From Lojkania enalia (lineage: Eukaryota; Ascomycota; Dothideomycetes; Pleosporales), in assembly GCA_010094045.1 (NCBI GenBank), contig ML986618.1, positions 124,001-188,000 of the forward strand: DNA of 64,000 bases, given 5' to 3'. Below the pieces are notes generated by a model that ran no database searches, was not told where the DNA came from, and saw only the letters and a program-made list of their open reading frames with translations. The position numbers and the translations under genes were made by a program. Numbering within the stretch: the stretch's first letter is position 1; each line of letters starts with the position of its first letter. This document shows, piece after piece, positions 33,442 through 44,964 of the stretch.

Positions 33442-34264
33442 ATGCCTATCCCCAACCCCCCAAAAAGTATCGGCGTCGTCCTTTTTCCGGGTTTCCAACT
33501 CCTCGACGTCGCCGGCCCCCTCGACATCCTAAACATCCTCTCCTACACCCACCCCATAACTCTCTCCATCCTATCCTCGACTCTGGCCCCCGTCTCAACC
33601 GCCCACTCCAACCCCCTCACCTCCAACACCTCCAACACCCCCAGCACCCTACCCGTAAACTCCACTTGCTCCCAATCCCTCGTACCCACGCACACATTCA
33701 GTAACCCTCCCGCCGACCTCGAAGTACTCTTAGTCCCCGGCGGGCTCGGATCCCGGGATGAAAGGAATGTTGTTGAGGTAGTGCAGTATTTGAAGAGCGC
33801 GGTTGGGGGGTTGAGGTGGTGTTTGACGGTATGTACGGGGAGTCCTTTAGTAGCGAGGGCCGGGTGGTTAGAGGAGAGGAGGGCTACGACGAATAAGAGG
33901 GCTTTTGGCTGGGTATGTTAACTGGTTTTCTTATCCTGCCTGCTTGCGCTACCTTCAATCTCCTTTCTCACCTCCAACGCCAATCCTTATTCGTTGTTTA
34001 TGGTTTGGTATTTTGGGTAGTGTTAATACGATGTAGGCAAAACAGCAGCATCCGGATGTGCTGTGGATTGCCAAAGCACGGTGGGTAGTTGATGGGAATG
34101 TTTGGACAAGCTCTGGGATTAGTGCGGGGATTGATTTAATGTATGCGTGGGTCGCGGACGTTTGGGGCGAGGAGGTTGCGGGGTATATTGCGGATTGTAG
34201 TGAGTATGAGAGAAATACTGATCCAGAGAATGATCAATTTGCTGAGAGATGGGGGGCTGTGTAG
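33442..34264 (+). CDS. DJ-1/PfpI (ThiJ) family protein
   Basis: Exons 33442-33912 and 34037-34264 (124-bp intron, GTATGT..GTAG), 232 aa. Family features: IGVVLFPGFQLLDVAGPLDI at the N-terminus, LLVPGGLGSRDERN, the nucleophile elbow LTVCTGSPLVARAGWLEERR (Cys near residue 133) and, after the intron, ARWVVDGNVWTSSGISAGID. The match is closest to the isonitrile-hydratase-like or transcription-factor-derived single-domain members that are common and multi-copy in filamentous fungi. A low-complexity Ser/Thr/Asn/Pro stretch (about residues 50-75) is inserted between strands and is not typical. Substrate unknown; a glyoxalase-III or isonitrile hydratase activity is only possible by family. Confidence 0.9.
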
Positions 34265-34505
34265 GGTGGGGTGGTAGAATAACGAGGTTTAATGGAGCGG
34301 CTACTTGCGGTTTTGATAGATATAGAATGAGTGGACAATAGCTTAGATATGTTTACGAAGATGGGACTTTTGATATGAAAGTATATGTCCTAGATAAGCC
34401 GTGCCATATTTAAGAAGACTCCTCGAGCGAGTTATCGCCACAAGATTGAATCAAGTCAGCCAAGTGACTAGATTCCTGCGCATATGCAGCAAGTTAATGA
34501 GTCGT

Positions 34506-36169
34506 CTATACGATACCCTTCAGACGAATGCCTTCTTGCTCCTGCACCCGCACCGTTGGTTGCAACCGGGCATTCGCTATCCTCTCCTTGCTGATAAGGT
34601 AACTTTTCGGGATATTTCCCTCCTTCACCATCTTATCCTGCAACGCAAGCACATTATCTCCCGCCTCTTCGCCGAGCACCATGTCGACTATAGCCTTACC
34701 ACATAGAGTACCATTAGGCATACCATGGCCTGTGTATCCACCACAGAGCCATAGTCCCTCCTTGTCAGGAACTTTCCCCACCCAAGGATGATTATCTCTA
34801 GAATAGCCCATGATACCCGTCCACTGTGCAGCGGCCTTTAGCTCTTTCAAGCCTTCTATATCGCCACCGAGTCTGAGCACTTTGAGGAGCGCACCACGGA
34901 GATATGCTGCAGCTCCTTCATCTATCACGCTATCATCGCTAACGCCGATGGTGGGGAGGTTACTCGATCCGCGGCCGCCACCGAACATAAGATGTCCGCC
35001 TGGGTTTGGCACACCTTCATAGGGGCGCTGGATAAGATAGTCGTCATTATTGGCCGGTTGGCCAAGGGCTCCTACCATCCCATACGAATCCGGAAGGATT
35101 GTTGAGTTCTTTGGCGGGAAGAGAGCGGACATCTCGCCTCGGACTGGCACTATTAAATCGGCGAATTCTGGCAGTAATGCCGAAGTATATCCATTAGTAG
35201 CGAGGATAACCGTCCTGGAGCTTATTTCACCGCGCGCAGTGTGTATGACGTGTCCGGAATCTGAGGAAGTGATCTGAGTCACGGGCGTTGTTGTCTGGAG
35301 ATTAAGTTTCCCATCTTTGACGAGCTTTTCGAGGATGGAGGTCACTAGCTTATACGGCCACAGACTGCCGGCTCCTCGAGTGAGCGCAACGCCTACGCAA
35401 TTCGTGCTAACGCAGTGTTCCTTCAACGCTTCCTTATCTTTGATAACGGTTATGCGCTCTGCAATGTCTGGCGCGACCTTGGTGAGATATGCTATCTCTT
35501 TCTCTGCTTCCTGCATGACGTCCTCCGTCCAGAATGTCCGACAGCCTGAGACGCTGCGCCATTCGCATGGGACGCTGTGTTCCTCGATATACGACTTTAC
35601 GGCATGGACATTTTTAAGCTCGAAGGCGGCTACTTCGGCGGATCGATCGAAGAGAAGAGGTTGGCAATGGCCTCCATTCTATCAATTTACTTGCATTAGC
35701 TAGTGCATCTCGAGCCAGGCTGCGTATGAGCAGTTTAAGAGCGATGAACTAGTCGCCAAAACATTATGAAGCACATATCCTCCTAGACCAACGTAGGAGA
35801 AATAATAGAGGAATTAAATCCTAATCCTGTCAAGCTTTCACATGTCGGAATTCCCACACCTCGATTCCAAATGCGGAGTGGCCAGAGAGATTGTATATGT
35901 TAACCGAGAGTATGACCTACCCTACCAGTCGCACACCAACACGCTTCTCGAGCGTCCAATAAAACTATAGTCTTGCCCTTCGCTCTCTCATCCTCGGAAA
36001 AAAACCGAGCAACTGCGCTGCCTGTGATACCGGTTCCGATGATTACAATATCCGCTTCTACTGGTAAATCTTTGGTGGTCCGGTGGCCTAGGAGGAATTG
36101 ATTCGGCTCGCTGTGCCAGAAGGAACCTGAAGATTCGGGCGTCGGTAGTGTTGCGTGGTCGTGCCTCAT
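34506..36169 (-). CDS. DAO-family FAD-dependent oxidoreductase (glycine/D-amino-acid-oxidase fold)
   Basis: Two exons, 36169-35921 and 35678-34506, with a 242-bp intron that is long for this window; 473 aa. The FAD-binding part has ADIVIIGTGITGSAVARFF (GxGxxG), LLDAREACW and ATGR joined across the intron to NGGHCQPLLF, giving the family block that contacts FAD. C-terminal parts include ILATNGYTSALLPEF, GLWLCGGYTGHGMPNG and AIVDMVLGEEA, typical of fungal DAO proteins related to gamma-glutamylputrescine oxidoreductase. In many relatives the first block reads ACSGATGRNGG; here Cys-Trp-Cys-Ala replaces Cys-Ser-Gly-Ala, a substitution right beside the flavin. No signal peptide. Substrate unknown. 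Confidence 0.87.
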
Positions 36170-37003
36170 ACTGGAAGAAGTCAGGATGGTTGGAGGACGC
36201 TGCGTCTCGGGAGGGGCGCGGGGTTGATAGACGAAGGACTATGGAAGACTGCAGGAATGCGGAGTGGGTCGACCTTTTGAATCCCCACTCCCGGAGGATA
36301 TACTCAAGGCAGAGGGAAGACAGGCGGTGTGTAGCATGTTCAGGAGTCGTGCGTACAATTCGGGCAAATGTATGGACATGAAGGTACTCGTCGTCGTTTG
36401 GCGACTGCGGCGCACCGGCGCTCCTCCGTGAATGGTGCAGGCGTGGATTAGGTAAGGGGGGCAGTGCAGATGAATCTACTTCAGACGACTCTATTTCCCC
36501 ACTTCATGGCCTTGAATGTAGATGATTCCTCCATCAGGTCATCAGTCCTTTTCACTATTCCAATGTTAAGAACTCCTATAGGAATCATCGGGCGTATTTC
36601 TCCCATTCCTCCAACATGTTGCCGCACCAAGTCAATCACGGCAGCGGGATCCAGAGATTCGAGACACAAATTTGGTTTTGATTCGCAACGAAATATCTCA
36701 TTATCATCATCATAATGCTAATATACAAGTAGTAATTGACAGACTAGAAATGTATCGGGATGCAAGAATATAGCAAAGACAGTCTCTTAGAAGCTAGCAT
36801 CATGGCGGACTTCCCCGAACCAGCGATAAGACAATCTGTATGCGACTCATTACCACCATTCGCATTATCGTAAAAGCTTTTTTTTTTGTTGGCCTGCTGA
36901 CGGGCTACTAGACACCTCGTCGAGAAGTGCGACGCCTTCCAGCAGCAGTAGGTCGGCCCGTCAAGGCAGGGCGAGTCGCAGACCACCCCGCGCCGTCCTG
37001 CGA
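36170..37003. other. Intergenic
   Basis: 834 bp between two minus-strand genes. Short frames on both strands near 36464-36715 lack similarity. A T-run in a T-rich stretch lies near 36879-36888. No gene supported. Confidence 0.4.
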
Positions 37004-37549
37004 CTATGACTTGCGGCCGATATGGAGGATATCTTTTGCGGTTTCCGTCACGGAGAAGTCGTTGAAAAGCCAGGAGTTTGAGTGGCGTCCGTACCACATG
37101 TCGCTGCTGCTTGTGCTCCGTCGTGCTGGACCTTGAAGACTAGGTCGTTGAGGCTTTGTCGCTGTTGAAGACATGGAGCTCTGGCTTCCGCTCGATGCAT
37201 GTCGTGATTGCTGTGGCCGCTGCGATCCGGAGGTTGGGCTTGCTGGTAGAGCGCTTGATGCAGCGGGAAAGTTTTCGGGTGGCAGGACCATTGGAGACTT
37301 GGATCGATTCCGGGAGGCTTCAGCACGAGACCGGCTTCGTGAGCGTCCACGCCGCATTCTTGTTGCGATAGCTCCGAAGAACGACTCCTCCGTAGGTGAT
37401 GCGGCTGAGCGGGCACCACGTGAATATGTCGAAGTAGGTGAAGATATGTCCGAACCAGGAGACATAGCCCCCGAGGAATGTGACTTGGTGGAGTCGGTAG
37501 TAGAGGTGCGAATTGGCGGCGGAGGCTGAAAGTGTGATTGGGATGGCAT
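37004..37549 (-). CDS. Ser/Arg-rich small fungal protein (181 aa)
   Basis: Intronless frame, first ATG at 37549 (no ATG further upstream in frame). Most of the chain is disordered and rich in Ser, Pro, Arg and Thr, with an RMRRGRSRSRSRAEASRNRS stretch. The C-terminal 30 residues DMWYGRHSNSWLFNDFSVTE plus TAKDILHIGRKS form the conserved signature that I remember in a family present throughout filamentous ascomycetes. In this family a short Ser/Arg N-terminus of variable length precedes the constant tail. Function is unknown to me. A TATA-like TCTATATAG lies about 130 bp upstream on the same strand. Confidence 0.75.
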   Translation of the reverse strand: MPSQSHFQPPPPIRTSTTDSTKSHSSGAMSPGSDISSPTSTYSRGARSAASPTEESFFGAIATRMRRGRSRSRSRAEASRNRSKSPMVLPPENFPAASSALPASPTSGSQRPQQSRHASSGSQSSMSSTATKPQRPSLQGPARRSTSSSDMWYGRHSNSWLFNDFSVTETAKDILHIGRKS

Positions 37550-38589
37550 GTTGGTAGTTGCTAGCAAGTCAGACACGATGTGTGATAGCGGGGTATATGG
37601 CGCGCTGCGCGGACGAGAAGCTCCAAGGCTTAGAAGTGAAGAGGATTGCAACGGATTGCTAGAGGGACGGGGGCCGCGTTATCTATATAGAGAGGATTGT
37701 GGGATGAACAGCGCTGGGGACAGATATGAGGCTCATCGTCATACTGCATCCTTCGCGCCTTATGTATTCACCTCATTCCCTCTCTGCGGGACAAAAGCAG
37801 CTACCGTCTCATGGCTTGGCGCATATCCCAGCTGGAATGGGGGTCGGTGAGGACAAGCAGCCATCTTCCAATCATGTCCAGCAATGCCTGGCCCCATCGC
37901 ACATCCCGCAGGCCAGAGTGGTGCTCCGGCGAAGCGTTCACCGACTCAGCGAGGGGGTGACGGTTGAGATGCATGTGGCGGGGCCATACAACTGCAGGGC
38001 TGCAAGGACAGCGCATCCAAGCGAGAGACCAGAACCCGACGGACTCCGACTCTTGATAGAAAGGCTCCACGACGCCAATCACTGCAGGCCTGCTGCCTTG
38101 GAACCAAGGCGCCGTGTCACGCCCTGAGCGAGACTGATCACGCCAACGCCGTCATTTTGGGATGGTCTGTGTTCCTGGCCTACCGCGAGAGACTCACCCT
38201 CGCCCCGGCAAAGGATGCTCGTAGACGAGGTTTCGAAACGGCGGTTTGTGTGGGGTTTGTTGGAACCATGCCCGTAGCGGGAGGACAGTTGGACGTTCCG
38301 AGAGAAAAGACAGATATGCACTCACGCCTATCATTCGAGCATCGTCTCGCCACGGCCCGAATAATGGAGGCGATTGCGAGACGCGATGCCGGTCGGAAGC
38401 CCCGACCGACCCAAGTAGCCACGTCGATCGGTCACCGGAATGGGGGCGCCGTTGGGAAGTGAATGGAGAGTGGCCTAAATAATACTGGCACATTAATTGG
38501 CTCTGTAGATCTGGATACACGCGGGACCAAAGGTCTTCAAAATTTGACAGAAAGGTGTTGCACTACAAAGCAAAAAAGGAATACTTTGT
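37550..38589. other. Intergenic, GC-rich near its right end
   Basis: About 1 kb upstream of the Ser/Arg-rich gene, with many overlapping short frames on both strands between 37800 and 38500 that reflect base composition. No family match, no gene supported. Confidence 0.4.
38572..38577 (-). terminator. Pol III T-tract terminator of tRNA-Gly
   Basis: Six T in the sense of the tRNA, 12 nt after its 3' end. Confidence 0.6.
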
Positions 38590-38674
38590 GCATTGTCCGG
38601 GAGTCGAACCCGAGCCATTTGCTCGCCGTATTCGGAGATGGAAGGCAAATATCCTACCGCTGGACCAACAATGC
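38590..38674 (-). tRNA. tRNA-Gly(UCC) with a short intron
   Basis: Minus strand folds as a complete tRNA: acceptor GCATTGT pairs with ACAATGC (7 bp), the D arm GTCC-AGCGGTA-GGAT, an anticodon stem TTTGC/GCAAA, a four-base variable loop TGGC, and a T arm TCGGG-TTCGACT-CCCGG. The anticodon loop reads CTTCCA with UCC at 38640-38642, so glycine. Between A37 and base 38 there is an insertion of about 15 nt, the canonical place for a tRNA intron. Downstream on the minus strand six T (plus 38572-38577) form the pol III terminator. The A box (TGGTCCAGCGG-like) and B box (GGTTCGACTCC) are present. Confidence 0.93.
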
Positions 38675-40221
38675 TTGATTTAATTGTAATAAATTGTTTC
38701 TATTACTATTTTATATAGATTCTAATTTTCTGTTATGCAAAGACGACACAATTTTCTGAAATCCCTAGTTAGTTGCGTCGTCAATTTTCAGAACACCCCA
38801 CGTGTACCAAAACCAAATTTATCCCTTTGATTTTAGAAAACAGACTGAATGCCCCAAAACGCGCTTATTTTATCATGACATCCGGTAGGAAGGTGTTTCA
38901 GGAGAGTATGACATGTGCCCGATATACGCTTCGCAATTCACGATTCTTGTAGGGGTAAATTTTCACAGCTCACCGCTTAGTATAGGGCTAATCTAATTGA
39001 GGCTGAGTCCAATTTACCCATTAGTCTGTTACGTCCTTAAACCTATTATATCCTAGTTGAACCCTCTACCTATCTTCAACCATGATAACTCGGGAAGGTG
39101 GAGAGTTGTGAAGACTATCCTCTATCTACTAGGCTATGTGATGAATGGATCAGCGGCTCGCCTTCACTACCTTGATCTCTCTATATTCTATTCCATTGCA
39201 ATATGGGAGAGGACGATTTCACAGACGTTATTGTGCTACAGTCCAATTGCCCAAACGAGCGCCACCTGCTAGCGGCTCCAGTTCAAAGTATATATTTTTC
39301 AATTATTTCCCTAAACATTGCTTAGCATCTGCTGCGGAAATGGTCCTACGAAACGGGAAAGTCGCCCTGCAACTAAGCATGTGGTAAAGGTACTCAGATT
39401 TGCTCCTAGCAGCATTTTTAAGCAGTAAGCATTTCCTAAAATAATCAAACTACATGCTTAGGTAAATGCAGCTAGACTTAACTAATGTTCTATGATGTAG
39501 GTAAACAGGGCCTTTAATGTGGACCATTTACTATTGTTCGATATTAAATTTAATATACCTTGGAGCATGGGTAGTAACCTTATGGAATTTTGTTCTATGC
39601 ATTGTACGAGTATGTCGACATTGCCAGAGTATAAATCTCAGGGTTGCTAGGGTGCATTACCCTTTCTATTATAACACGCTAGAATGCACATGCGAACTAA
39701 TTGCTAAGGATTGATAGTTGATGAGATGGTGAGAATAATCAGGATCGATTAAGAGTAGAAAATTCTGCTTCTTCCCCCGGACAATCACGGTGCTCCTCAA
39801 CTTCCTGAGATTGGCCTCATCGAACAGCTAAGATGGGTCTCCAATGGTTTATCACGTACTACTGTATATAGCAATGCGCCAAGTCCTGAACGCCTTGCGA
39901 ATATCAGCAGTACCTAACACATACTCTTAGCCTCTTAACCAATCCTAACGTCAAAGAACAATACAATTTCCAATCGAACATTCCTCTGTAATTCCCACTG
40001 CGCCTTCCGCAGATGAGGATCCAAATTACCTGAAGGTGGATGAAATGCAGTGCTGAAGACTAGACTGCACGACGCTGTGTAGGGAATTCTAATTTTCAAC
40101 TACCTACGGCCGAACAAGCTTCACAACAAGGATTCAGAACACAGTACCCAAAGTTACAATGCCCGGCCCAGAAACTCCACATCTCATTTTTGAACCGGCG
40201 GAACCGGGTTTGTGTTTGCTT
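38675..40221. other. AT-rich gene desert, left part
   Basis: About 1.5 kb of AT-rich sequence with dense stops. Nothing recognisable apart from short frames. Confidence 0.4.
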
Positions 40222-41760
40222 TCACGATCGTAACTGTCGACTCGCGCTAGGAAGATGCTGTGGGATAGAAGCCAATGTAGACTTCTGCTCAGTGCTGCTA
40301 GCGGTAGAGATTAGCGATACGGAAGTTCTGGGAAATATGTGCTTTGCTGATCGGGTTCCTGTGGCAGTTTTGTTACTCGTAAGCCCTTTTGACCTAGGGC
40401 GAGTTGGTCCCCTCTTGGACGCCAGCATAATTTTACACTCGGTGTTAATGCTCAAGTAGCAAAAGGATAGTACGAGCTGGGGTACGATCGCTAAGAAAGA
40501 AACGAGGAGTGTACTCTCCGAGTAATAATCGCTACGGTTGACGACGTCAAATCTTGCACCCCAATTCGTATTGATGAATTGAGTCGTTCCTGCAGTGTAG
40601 AGAAGAATAAGCACAGATGACGACAATACTCAATGTCGCTTAGTACCATATGCATAGAATTATTTCTGTGCTTACATAGAGTATAAGCCAATTCTCTTAT
40701 TGCTTCTGTCTACAGCAGAAACGTAAGGACGCAGTGTTATATGCCAAACATCAAGGGCGTCGAGCTCCTGATAAGGAGTCTTATTGTATGTATCTTTTCC
40801 AAGGCAGCGCCTAACGTGTGAAATAGCCGAATCTTTAGGGAAAAAAAAAAAATTTCCCATCCGCCACGCTATCCCCAGCTTAACCATAAAGTCAGAACCC
40901 TCAATATGAATAACGGATGGCATAGTGACGAGTTTGACCGAATCACATACGATGAAAATGATCAGAAAATCCTTACTAATCAGGATCCAAGTGCCGTTAG
41001 GTACCTTATAAGCCAATCCGTGCGCTACAAGTGCGTATTGTAATGATTTTCAGCCGTTCTCTCTCCCAAGAACATTCGTCAAATTTATCCATTGATAAGA
41101 AGTATTGTTTGATGAGTTATAAATAGGGCTTGTCTTCCAGTTAGTCTAATCGGTAATGCCATGTTCGCGGACCAAGTAGTGTTTTCGGTCAGGGATCCCT
41201 CAGCATTTCTAGCCATTGAAGAACCGAGTCCGCCGACCACTAGGAAGAGACCACCATAGCCGACAATTATGGTATCTTAATCTCGTGGCCATTCATCGTT
41301 CCTAAATTCCTAATATGAACTAATTTTGACTACGGGCCCCTCACTTGGATGACGTGCTATCGGAAAGAAAAACGTTGTAGTCATTGTTGACAACGACGTA
41401 AATAGCCATAGAGTTGTAAAGCCGATGCAGGATGGTAGAAGAAAGTCCCATTAGGACGCAGAACAATAAGTCCTTCCACAAGATTTGTTAGAAAGTATGT
41501 ATGCTAGGACCCCAATATCAGAGCATTGACCAGCAGCGTGTGCCTCGTCGATATCGTTTCGAGGTGGAGCTTAGAAGTTGCACTGTATAGTTATTCGCCG
41601 CCATCAGGATTGTACTCAGTGCGATAATGACGACATGTAGGGTAATGCTTAGTCGCGGCAGAGTGCGGGAATTGTAGAAGAATGGTTCGACGAAACCGCC
41701 TTTGAAGCCGCCATTCACCCTGGAAGAAGCAACGAGAACGGCTATTTTGAACAGGAAAAT
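40222..41760 (-). pseudogene. Decayed DUF6536-type multi-span membrane protein gene
   Basis: On the minus strand consecutive blocks match the order of the fungal DUF6536 membrane family but lie in different frames. Block 1 (about 41720-41575): ITLHVVIIALSTILMAANNY and VQLLSSTS. Block 2, one base out of frame (about 41570-41495): RNDIDEAHAAGQCSDIGVLA. Block 3, shifted again (about 41495-41348): LWKDLLFCVLMGLSSTILHR, then LYNSMAIYVVVNNDYNVFLS and a stop. Further pieces at 41016-40672 and 40626-40222 contain hydrophobic spans such as LLVSFLAIVPQLVLSFCYLS and EQKSTLASIPQHL, matching the C-terminal half. The breaks between blocks 1 and 2 leave no room for introns, so frame-shifts and stops have disabled it. 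Live members have about seven membrane spans and unknown function. The family assignment is from memory. Confidence 0.65.
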
Positions 41761-43789
41761 GACAGCGGACGCTCAACTGCCAATGAGGATTCCCATTCAC
41801 CATCCGTGGAATTGACTCTTTGCTTCCCATTTCGCAATATTAGAATCGATATGGCGGACTAGGCTCCAGCAATTCCCGGCAAAAGAAGCCTTCGCGAAGT
41901 CTGTGAGCATTGCTCCGTAGATCCCAAGCCATCATAATAGTAACCCACGATAAGGGGCTAAGGTAGCATACGACGAAGTGGTTGCTATTGACGAAACCCG
42001 CGGCGACATACTCCTAAGCGAATTCCGAGTGCTTCTATCATCCATAGGAAAGCCTGAAGGTCTTCTTTTGTATTCCGAGCGTTGATTGAAATGTCTCATA
42101 CAGGTACTCACCCGGAATAGTTCGTCTCAATTTATTCTACGTTCACCTAAAGAACTCGCTCTGCATATGCTCGGGGGGATACCTAACGTTGACTAGTCAC
42201 TTTCAAAGCGTAGTTCTTTGTGCCGAAGTCTCCAGCTCTAATCCAAGTTATATTCGGGTGAAGCGCCATGCCAGCACCATGGTCGTTATTCGAGCAAAGA
42301 CATGCTATCACACAGACAGCAGAAAGGAGCGTGCAAGCTCTTCCGATAATCCATTCAAAGCAACGTCAGAAGGCTAGGAAATCATAATTAATACGTTTCC
42401 CGCAGTGCCAACCTGTACTACACAATACTACACCTGATAGTCACGGAGTGGAAATGTGTCAATTCAAAACATTTTGAACAGAGGGATCTACAACGCTAAA
42501 GCTCTATAAAAATAGCCTGCCCAAGGACTGTGAGCATCCGGCATAGCAAGCCAGTGACTGGACAGTCGGATGAAAAAAAATAGAATGGTCTTAAAAGTGT
42601 GTCCATGAATACATTAAAGATATTAGATTATTGATAATCGGCAAGCTAAATATATGTTTTAGGGATTGTGAGTAGGGGTGGTCAAAGGCGGTTTCGATAG
42701 CGAAAAAGAAAAACGAAAACCTGTAGAGGGGAAACCTTTGACGCACTTGAATCAAGCCAAGATATCATATGAAAGGGAAATACTTTAAAACGAATTAATA
42801 ATGCATTTCTATGAACCCATTCATTCCTCATTGGCTAGATACCTTGCCGTTGTAGTAGTTCCCTGGCAAGAACTGCGTAACTAATTGTAGTTATACGACA
42901 TGCTTGACTATCTGTCACATGTTTCTACTATCCTATTATAGTTGGTCTGTTTTTAGGCCTATATAGTCTCACCATCGCCAGCTTCTACCGAAGCAGGCCA
43001 CTTACCCTCCTTCAATACATCAATATTTGCCTCAGCAATTGATGCTCCCTGATACGCGACACTATCAACAGACCCCGCATGAGCGTGCTATCTAGTAATC
43101 AAGCGCACAAGGACTTTTTTTTTTAATCTAATGCCACTTCTTCCTACCGAAGCCTTCCCTCTCTTACCTCTGTCCTATCCATGCTGGGAAATCCAAGTAT
43201 TGCATCCCGTCATGAGCTATACGTTGTAGAATTAGATGGAGTTGACACTGGAAGTAGAATCATATTAATTTCTATCATCCACCAGTTACAATACCTATTT
43301 TAGCCCCAATAAACTGACCTAATGCAATCTAGATTTGCATTTCGCAAAGGGATAATTGATGGCTCTCAATGATCACTAGAAATATGTTCCTGAGCATCCC
43401 AGTCCAAGTTTACTAACTCTTATTCAGAGAGCGGTCATCGGCCAGCAATGAAACCCGGATGTGGAATTTCTGAACCAATTGAGGGACTAATTTTCCATAT
43501 CTTGGACCTTAGCCACTACCACCATTTATTGTAAAAGCAAAGCAAGAGAAGAAGCCCCCTATTGCTCAATGGATGTTATGGGGCAATACATTAGGAAATA
43601 TAATGGAAACTTGTATTTGTATCATATAGTCAGGTTTCATTAAAAAGCCTCATTCATAGCATTTCTATTAAGGAGCGTCCATTAAGCGCAAGCACCTCGA
43701 CTGAAAACGAAAAAAGAGTGTACTCCTTTCCAGCCATGCATTACTTCCACATCCCAACCCTGCCACACTAGGGCTGTGCCAGTCGCCCT
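41761..43789. other. AT-rich gene desert, right part
   Basis: About 2 kb without a supportable gene; frames are short and stop-rich. The N-terminal part of the DUF6536 relic may extend to about 41830 but cannot be followed further. Confidence 0.4.
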
Positions 43790-44875
43790 CTACGCTTCGT
43801 CATATGCAGCAATCGCTTCTGCGAGGCTACCGTCAACTGCTTCCTTCTGTTGTTTAGCGCACTCTGAACGGGTTGGAACAAGACGAAGAATAGTAAAAGC
43901 GGTGCTATCGACAACTCTTTCAACTGCGCGCAGAGCGGCTGCGATAGTGGCTCCAATTAAAGCGCTCTCCTCGTTCTTGAACGCCTTCTTCGGCACGCGC
44001 TTAACGACGTGGTTACCAATCGTAATATCCCTCTCCTCTAGGATTGGCCCCTGCGAAAGTAGGCCAGCCCGACCAATCAGGATATTGAGCAGCGCTTGAT
44101 GCACTTTCACAAATTGAATCAGTGCAATCACAATTGCGTCTGTATCGCAACCAGGCGGGAAAGGCGGAAGGAACGCGATGCGTGGGCCCAGAACAGTCAG
44201 TGTGACTGAGATGTCTGTGAGGCCAATTGCAACATCATCAAGTATTGTGTTGGTCGCTCCGGTATCTCTCTTCGAAATTGATTCTCCAATCCGTTTGGCC
44301 GCTGATTGAAGACCTTGCGAGAGTAGAGTCACTTGGTTAATCGCGTCGATGACAATCTGCGCTGTCTTGATAACCTTGCCTGAGCAGCCGTCCTCTGGAC
44401 ACTGCGGAGCAGGGCTCGAAGCTGCCGGGGGCCCGCCTGTTATTGAGCCAGTGGGTGTTTGCTCGGGAACTGGGAATTCGGCGCAAGTTCCCTTAAGAGG
44501 AATGAAGGTAAGGACTTCAGAAGCATTGCTTTTATCATCATAAATGGTTGTGCCGCTAGGCGATGCTTGCGGGGGCCCGTATATTGTGAAATTTCCAGGT
44601 ACTAACGATGAAAGTATACAATTTTAGCATCTCTTTTTAGCGAAGGCGATTTCTATAGCAGGTGCGACATGTAAATGAGTTCACATACCAAATGTTCCTG
44701 TTGGCACACCAACAATAGCGATAGGCTTGACAGTACCGCAGCCCTGAATGGTGCTTGTAAATGGTAGCCCTTGTGTAGGTAACGGCACCTCAATGGTTTG
44801 GAGAGCTTGTCGAGGGAGGATCTTGGCCTGAATTTCAGGCACCAAGAGAGCGGAAATCACAAGAAGAGCATTCAT
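43790..44875 (-). CDS. Secreted protein of unknown family (332 aa)
   Basis: Two exons, 44875-44689 and 44601-43790, joined across an 87-bp intron (GTATGT..GTTAG); the sum is exactly 333 codons. The first 17 residues form a signal peptide (NALLVISALLVPEIQA). Next come a segment with IQGCGTVKPIAIVGVPTG, a Pro/Gly/Thr-rich linker with one Cys pair (PQCPEDGCSGK), and a long helical-looking second half (AAKRIGESISKRD, IVIALIQFVKVHQALLNILI, ATIAAALRAVERVVDSTAF). There are only a few Cys. I recognise no domain. The helical half resembles hydrophobic-surface-binding or similar four-helix secreted proteins only in general character. It borders an AT-rich desert, which is a common location for lineage-specific secreted proteins; an effector-like role is speculation. 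Confidence 0.75.
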
Positions 44876-44954
44876 TGCGAAGATGATAATGATTCCAGAT
44901 TGCGAATTCTAATGGCCCCCTGTCGCAGCATCAAGATTGATATCGGTCAAAACG

Positions 44955-44964
44955 TATTTATATA
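44955..44964 (-). promoter_or_regulatory. TATA box of the secreted orphan gene
   Basis: Minus strand reads TATATAAATA about 80-90 bp upstream of the start codon at 44875. Confidence 0.5.

Noticed and set aside
39057..39387. BTB-domain-like relic (reads DDFTDVIVLQS)
   Set aside because: Only a short stretch is reminiscent of BTB; the following residues do not fit.
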